Source: SZUA-287 sp036397975
Lineage (GTDB): Bacteria; Bacteroidota; Ignavibacteria; UBA10030; UBA6906
Direction: 5' to 3'
DNA length: 9,589 bases
NCBI GenBank assembly: GCA_036397975.1
Contig: DASWHW010000203.1
Span: 1 to 9,589, forward strand
Part shown: one piece after another, positions 6,222 to 9,589 of the stretch
How the letters are laid out: each line of letters starts with the position of its first letter
How positions within the stretch are numbered: position 1 is the stretch's first letter
The notes under the pieces: generated by a model
What the model saw: only the letters and a program-made list of their open reading frames with translations
Told to the model about the DNA's origin: nothing
The model's database searches: none
Translations under genes and position numbers: made by a program

Positions 6222-7763
6222 ATGCCGGTTCTTGATTTGGAAAGTTTCCAAAAGAAAATTATCGTTCGCCCGATCGAGTTGGAGGACTACCAGAAAATCG
6301 TTGAGTTGCAACTGAAGTGTTTTCCGGGAATGAAACCGTGGACGCGAGAACAAATGGAGAGCCAGCTTGATATTTTCCAGTCAGGACAGATCTGCGTGGA
6401 GTATGATGGAAAGATCGTCGCGTCCAGCAGCAGCCTGATCCTTGATTTTGCTTTGTACGGCGAGATGCACACATGGCGGGATATTTCCAACGCGGGTTAC
6501 ATCACAAACCATAATCCCGAAGGGAACACGTTGTATGGGATAGAAATTATGGTCGATCCGAAATACCGGGGAATGAAACTTGCCCGCCGCCTGTACGATG
6601 CTCGAAAACGGATCGCCGTCGAGATGAACCTGATGAGGATTGTCATCGGCGGAAGGATACCAAACTACGGAAAATATGCCGAGAAGATGACCGCAAGGGA
6701 ATACGTTGACAAGGTCACTCAGAAAGTACTTGTCGATCCGGTATTGACAACACAGCTTTCCAATGGCTTTGTTCTCAAACGGCTCATGGGTTCTTACATG
6801 GAATCCGACAAGGAATCAAGAGGCTATGCGACATTTCTGGAGTGGACGAATCTTGATTACGAACCCGACCCGGGCAGGGTGTTCGTTCCCGCGCAGCCGG
6901 TCAAGATCTGTGTTGTCCAGTACGAAATGAGAAGGATTAGTTCATTTGATGAATTTGTCCGCCAATGCGAGTTTTTTATTGACGTTGCCTCGGACTATCG
7001 ATGTGACTTCATTCTCTTTCCCGAGATTTATACGACACAAATGCTCAGTTTTATCGAAGCACCCCGTCCCGCTCTCGCGGTGCGCAAACTGGCTGAGTTT
7101 ACTCCCCAGTATGTTGAGAGATTCACTGCTTTGGCAGTGAAATACAACATCAATATTATTGGCGGGTCACATTTCTGCGTCGAGAACGATCGGCTGTACA
7201 ACATCGCCTATTTGTTCCAACGGAATGGGACTATCAACAAGCAATACAAACTCCACATTACGCCGAACGAACGGCGATGGTGGGGGGTTGAGCCAGGGAA
7301 TACCGTGGAGGTTTTTGACACTGATAAAGGGAAGATTTCTATTCAAATCTGTTACGACATCGAGTTTCCGGAAGTTAGCCGCATAGCCGTGGAAAAAGGT
7401 GCGCAGATCATTTTCGTTCCCTTTTGCACCGATGAGCGGTACGGATACCTGCGCGTTCGTTATAGTGCGCAAGCCAGGTGCATCGAAAATCATGTATTCA
7501 TTGCGATGGCTGGTACAGTGGGAAATCTCCCTTCTGCACACAATATGGACATCCAATATGCGCAGTCGGGAATCTTCACTCCTTGTGACTTTCAGTTTGC
7601 TCGCGATGCAATCGAAGCTGAGGCAACGCCGAATATCGAGACTGTCATTGTCGACGAAGTTGACCTTGAACTTCTCAAACGTCATCGCCAGAGTGGAAGC
7701 GTGTTAAACTGGCGTGACCGGAGGACGGATCTCTATGAAATCCACTACAAGGGAAAAACTTGA
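6222..7763 (+). CDS. GNAT acetyltransferase / carbon-nitrogen hydrolase fusion
   Basis: This 513-residue cytoplasmic protein has two catalytic domains. Residues about 12-207 form a GNAT N-acyltransferase domain with the acetyl-CoA loop YRGMKLARRLYDARK at 115-129; Lys119 sits where many GNATs have Gly. Residues about 226-505 are a nitrilase-superfamily (carbon-nitrogen hydrolase) domain with a complete Glu-Lys-Cys triad: Glu268 in LFPEIY, Lys343 in YKLHITPNE (with second Glu350) and Cys377 in ICYDIEFPE. The length and order match the known fusion family that includes Bacillus YhcX, whose physiological substrate is not known to me. The likely chemistry is amide hydrolysis in one domain and acyl transfer from CoA in the other. 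AGGAGA at 6211-6216 lies 5 bases before this ATG and fixes the start; an ATG at 6218 stops after five codons. The stop overlaps the start of the downstream transporter gene, so substrate uptake and processing may be coupled. Confidence 0.93.
   Translation: MPVLDLESFQKKIIVRPIELEDYQKIVELQLKCFPGMKPWTREQMESQLDIFQSGQICVEYDGKIVASSSSLILDFALYGEMHTWRDISNAGYITNHNPEGNTLYGIEIMVDPKYRGMKLARRLYDARKRIAVEMNLMRIVIGGRIPNYGKYAEKMTAREYVDKVTQKVLVDPVLTTQLSNGFVLKRLMGSYMESDKESRGYATFLEWTNLDYEPDPGRVFVPAQPVKICVVQYEMRRISSFDEFVRQCEFFIDVASDYRCDFILFPEIYTTQMLSFIEAPRPALAVRKLAEFTPQYVERFTALAVKYNINIIGGSHFCVENDRLYNIAYLFQRNGTINKQYKLHITPNERRWWGVEPGNTVEVFDTDKGKISIQICYDIEFPEVSRIAVEKGAQIIFVPFCTDERYGYLRVRYSAQARCIENHVFIAMAGTVGNLPSAHNMDIQYAQSGIFTPCDFQFARDAIEAEATPNIETVIVDEVDLELLKRHRQSGSVLNWRDRRTDLYEIHYKGKT
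7749..7754 (+). promoter_or_regulatory. Ribosome binding site for the TTG-started transporter
   Basis: AAGGGA lies 5 bases before TTG at 7760, inside the end of the upstream gene. This spacing supports the TTG start, whose bases overlap the upstream TGA (TTGA). Confidence 0.55.
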
Positions 7764-8995
7764 CGGATCTTCTTCGGTCACCGGGTGGTCGTCGATTGCT
7801 GTTTGCTGTTCTCTATCTGAGTGAAGGTGCGCCCATTGGATTCATCTGGTGGGCATTACCGGCACGGCTCCGGGTTGCCGGCGTTCCCATCGAAGAGATC
7901 GCATCCCTCAGTGCGCTCCTCATCCTCCCCTGGACCCTCAAATTTCTCTGGGCCCCTCTCATTGATACTCTCCGCTCCCCCCGATGGACACTCCGCTCTT
8001 GGATTTTCACGGCTCAAACGGTCATGGGTTTGTCGCTGGTGCCACTTCTCATTCTCGATCTTCATTCTGACTTTGACCTGGTTATCGGACTCCTGTTTGT
8101 TCACGCTGTTGCTGCCGCGACGCAGGATGTGTCTGTCGATGCGCTTGCCATCGCTTCCGTTTCTGGAGAAGAGAAAGGCTCAGTGAATGGATGGATGCAA
8201 GCAGGGATGCTTCTTGGCCGGTCGGCACTTGGGGGAGGAGCGCTGCTTCTTGCCTCAGCGTTCGGCGATATGGCAGTGGTATCACTCCTCATCGGCATCA
8301 TCTGGTTCTCGATGGGGTTTTTGTTCCTTTCGCGTGCGGATGTAGTGGCAACTATACAGAGAGAACAATGGGAGCGACTGAAGGATGTGGCCGCTCGCCT
8401 CAAAACTATCCTCCGTTGCCGATCGACATGGCTTGCCCTCGTGTTTGCACTCATCGGCGGGGCTGGTTTTGAGGCTGTCGGAGCCGTGGTGACACCCTTC
8501 CTGATCGACATGGGGATTTCCATAGAAGAGACAGGATGGTTCATGGCGTTCCCGGTTGTTCTCGCCATGATGATCGGTGCAGTTGCCGGGGGGTATCTCT
8601 CCGATGTGATGGGAAGGATTCGCTCGGTGAGACTGTTTCTTCTCCTGATCGCAGTTTTGATTCTCTCCATCAGCGTCACGATTGAATCGACCGGCAACGG
8701 AAACACCACGATGCTGTTCATGCTTCTTGGAGCGCTCTACCTTGGGATTGGATTCTTCACTGCATCATCATATGCGTTGTTCATGGACATGACTGATGTT
8801 CATCTGGGAGCAACGCAATTCAGTGCATATATGGGTGTAACGAACGCATGCGAAATGTGGTCGGCTTTGGCGGTGGGACAACTGGTGGGTGGGTTTGGAT
8901 ACGCGATCGCTTTCGCTGTGATGGCTGCAGTCTCCTTTGCGGCTCTTCCGGTTCTCAAACGACTTTCCAACTCTTCAAAAGAGCTACTGCGATAA
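7760..8995 (+). CDS. AmpG-like MFS transporter (PAT family)
   Basis: This is a 411-residue integral membrane protein with about 12 hydrophobic segments, typical in length for the major facilitator superfamily. Motifs point to the AmpG / peptide-acetyl-CoA transporter branch: YLSEGAPIGF (19-28), PWTLKFLWAPLID (57-69), AATQDVSVDALAI (119-131), the MFS motif-A-like GGYLSDVMGR (278-286) between the second-half helices, and the ATQFSAYMGVTN segment (351-362). AmpG itself imports anhydro-muropeptides across the inner membrane for cell-wall recycling. This protein is diverged and no ampD or nagZ neighbour is visible, so the substrate is open. It starts with TTG, overlapping the hydrolase stop by 4 bp, and is probably translationally coupled to it. 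An amide-bearing or acyl substrate that the fusion enzyme then processes is a reasonable inference. Its 3' end overlaps the convergent dehydratase gene by 12 bp, leaving no room for an ordinary intergenic terminator. Confidence 0.85.
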   Translation: MTDLLRSPGGRRLLFAVLYLSEGAPIGFIWWALPARLRVAGVPIEEIASLSALLILPWTLKFLWAPLIDTLRSPRWTLRSWIFTAQTVMGLSLVPLLILDLHSDFDLVIGLLFVHAVAAATQDVSVDALAIASVSGEEKGSVNGWMQAGMLLGRSALGGGALLLASAFGDMAVVSLLIGIIWFSMGFLFLSRADVVATIQREQWERLKDVAARLKTILRCRSTWLALVFALIGGAGFEAVGAVVTPFLIDMGISIEETGWFMAFPVVLAMMIGAVAGGYLSDVMGRIRSVRLFLLLIAVLILSISVTIESTGNGNTTMLFMLLGALYLGIGFFTASSYALFMDMTDVHLGATQFSAYMGVTNACEMWSALAVGQLVGGFGYAIAFAVMAAVSFAALPVLKRLSNSSKELLR

Positions 8996-9274
8996 CGTGC
9001 TTACCTTCTTTGCGAACTCAACATCAAGCGTACTGAGTCCACCGAGATCATGCGTCATCAAATCAATGACGACGCGATTGTAGACATTGGACCAATCCGG
9101 ATGGTGGTTGAGTGATTCCGCTATCAGTGCCACGCCAGACATGAATGACCAGGCGCCAACGAAATCCCTAAACTTAAACTCTCTGTGCAGGTTTCCATTT
9201 TGGACGGACCACCCGGGGAGAGTTGAAGGAAGTTGCTTGATCTCGGAATCGCTTAGCTTTCTTCGCTCGGTCAT
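8984..9274 (-). CDS. phhB: Pterin-4a-carbinolamine dehydratase
   Basis: This 96-residue protein has the full length of the PCD/DCoH family. The enzyme dehydrates 4a-hydroxytetrahydropterin in the cytoplasm, regenerating the pterin cofactor used by aromatic amino-acid hydroxylases; some bacteria without a hydroxylase also keep it, perhaps for other pterin or molybdopterin-related roles. The family signature is complete: Glu53, His57-His58-Pro59, Asp60-Trp61, Tyr65, His75-Asp76 and Asp84, with His57, His58 and His75 as the expected active-site residues. The THDLGGLS segment (74-81) is typical. AGGAA at 9280-9284 (minus strand) lies 5 bases before the ATG and overlaps the stop of the upstream methyltransferase-like gene, so the two are probably cotranscribed. 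No phenylalanine hydroxylase gene is in the window. The symbol is used by family analogy. Confidence 0.93.
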   Translation of the reverse strand: MTERRKLSDSEIKQLPSTLPGWSVQNGNLHREFKFRDFVGAWSFMSGVALIAESLNHHPDWSNVYNRVVIDLMTHDLGGLSTLDVEFAKKVSTLSQ

Positions 9275-9282
9275 TTCCGTTC

Positions 9283-9589
9283 CTAGGAAATCACGGCAGC
9301 TTTTTCGAAGGTCAACAACTCCTTGCAGTCCGAGATCATCGGCTTGATGCCTTCCGTATGAATCATCCTGCTCCTAGTTGAGCCATGCCGCGGGAGATAG
9401 ACCTTGCCGATTGGAACAAGGCCCAGTTCCTTCATCAAGAGGGAAATCTCAAATGGATAATCAATCACCCCGAATGAGCCGGTTGCCATCTCAACTACGA
9501 TCGACACCCGGCCGCCGCTCTTGAGAATACGGCTTGCTTCTCGCGTAATCGTCTTAAATTTCAGAAGTGTTTCGGCCCTTGCCGCGGCA
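9283..9589 (-). CDS. C-terminal part of a probable SAM-dependent (DNA-methylase-like) methyltransferase
   Basis: The frame is open from the right window edge to a TAG at 9283-9285 and gives the last ~102 residues of a protein whose 5' end is outside. A GTG or ATG start inside the window (near 9507 or 9489) is possible but unlikely, because the open frame and the methyltransferase-like sequence continue upstream of it. The visible part starts with a helix and then EASRILKSGGRVSIVVEM, the LKpGG-turn-strand element seen after motif IV in class I SAM methyltransferases. ISLLMKELGLVPIGKVYLPR follows, then a C-terminal strand region ending MISDCKELLTFEKA. The last part resembles the end of N4/N6 DNA-methylase-family proteins (usually HEYILVFRK-like). 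The catalytic motif and substrate-recognition region are not visible, so DNA, RNA or small-molecule specificity cannot be settled. It is 8 bp upstream of the pterin dehydratase gene on the same strand. Confidence 0.55.
   Translation of the reverse strand, partial: AAARAETLLKFKTITREASRILKSGGRVSIVVEMATGSFGVIDYPFEISLLMKELGLVPIGKVYLPRHGSTRSRMIHTEGIKPMISDCKELLTFEKAAVIS

Noticed and set aside
6218..6235. ATG four bases upstream of the fusion-enzyme start
   Set aside because: It is in another frame and stops after five codons, with no sign of a functional leader peptide.
8101..8721. Minus-strand open frame of 206 codons opposite the transporter gene
   Set aside because: It is a low-complexity Ser/Arg/Thr/Pro-rich shadow of hydrophobic transporter codons, and the plus strand carries strong MFS motifs.

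Overview
The window looks like a chromosomal segment of a Gram-negative bacterium of moderate G+C content (about half by eye), most plausibly from the FCB group (Bacteroidota / Ignavibacteria / Chlorobi-like lineages). The hints are a secreted SbsA-Ig plus FG-GAP/VCBS propeller protein, a TonB-family inner-membrane protein, a diacyl-lipoprotein and a GNAT/carbon-nitrogen hydrolase fusion. This placement is an inference from gene content. No rRNA, tRNA, mobile element, CRISPR array or phage gene was seen.

Layout. (1) From 1445 leftwards to the window edge on the minus strand runs a long open frame for an exported protein: signal peptide, SbsA-type Ig-like domain, then seven very regular FG-GAP/VCBS repeats with calcium-binding DxDxDG loops. 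Its 3' end lies outside the window. (2) A 223-bp divergent intergenic region (1446-1668) holds a possible promoter and two CACGTG hexamers one helical turn apart. (3) Rightwards from 1669 runs a compact five-gene plus-strand run with gaps of 36, 63, 38 and -4 bp: an 840-residue cytoplasmic TPR-like/coiled-coil repeat protein; a TonB-family protein with an unusual ~220-residue cytosolic TPR-bearing N-terminus, one central membrane helix and a periplasmic TonB C-terminal domain; a small lipoprotein of unknown function; a GNAT acetyltransferase/nitrilase-superfamily amidase fusion; and an AmpG-like major facilitator transporter whose TTG start overlaps the hydrolase stop codon. (4) Converging on this run from the right edge on the minus strand are the C-terminal part of a probable SAM-dependent (DNA-methylase-like) methyltransferase and, 8 bp downstream, a complete pterin-4a-carbinolamine dehydratase whose end overlaps the transporter gene by 12 bp.

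How the genes may work together. The most interesting part is 1669-6183. The two TPR proteins share a recognisable N-terminal module, so the TonB-like protein carries on its cytoplasmic face a domain related to the free scaffold encoded just upstream, and the next gene supplies a probable outer-membrane lipoprotein. This suggests a cytoplasm-to-envelope assembly, which is inference only. The membrane helix lacks the histidine of ExbB/ExbD-energised TonB proteins and no exbB/exbD is present. The last two genes form a tightly coupled uptake-plus-amidase/acyltransfer pair and may be a separate functional unit sharing the transcript.
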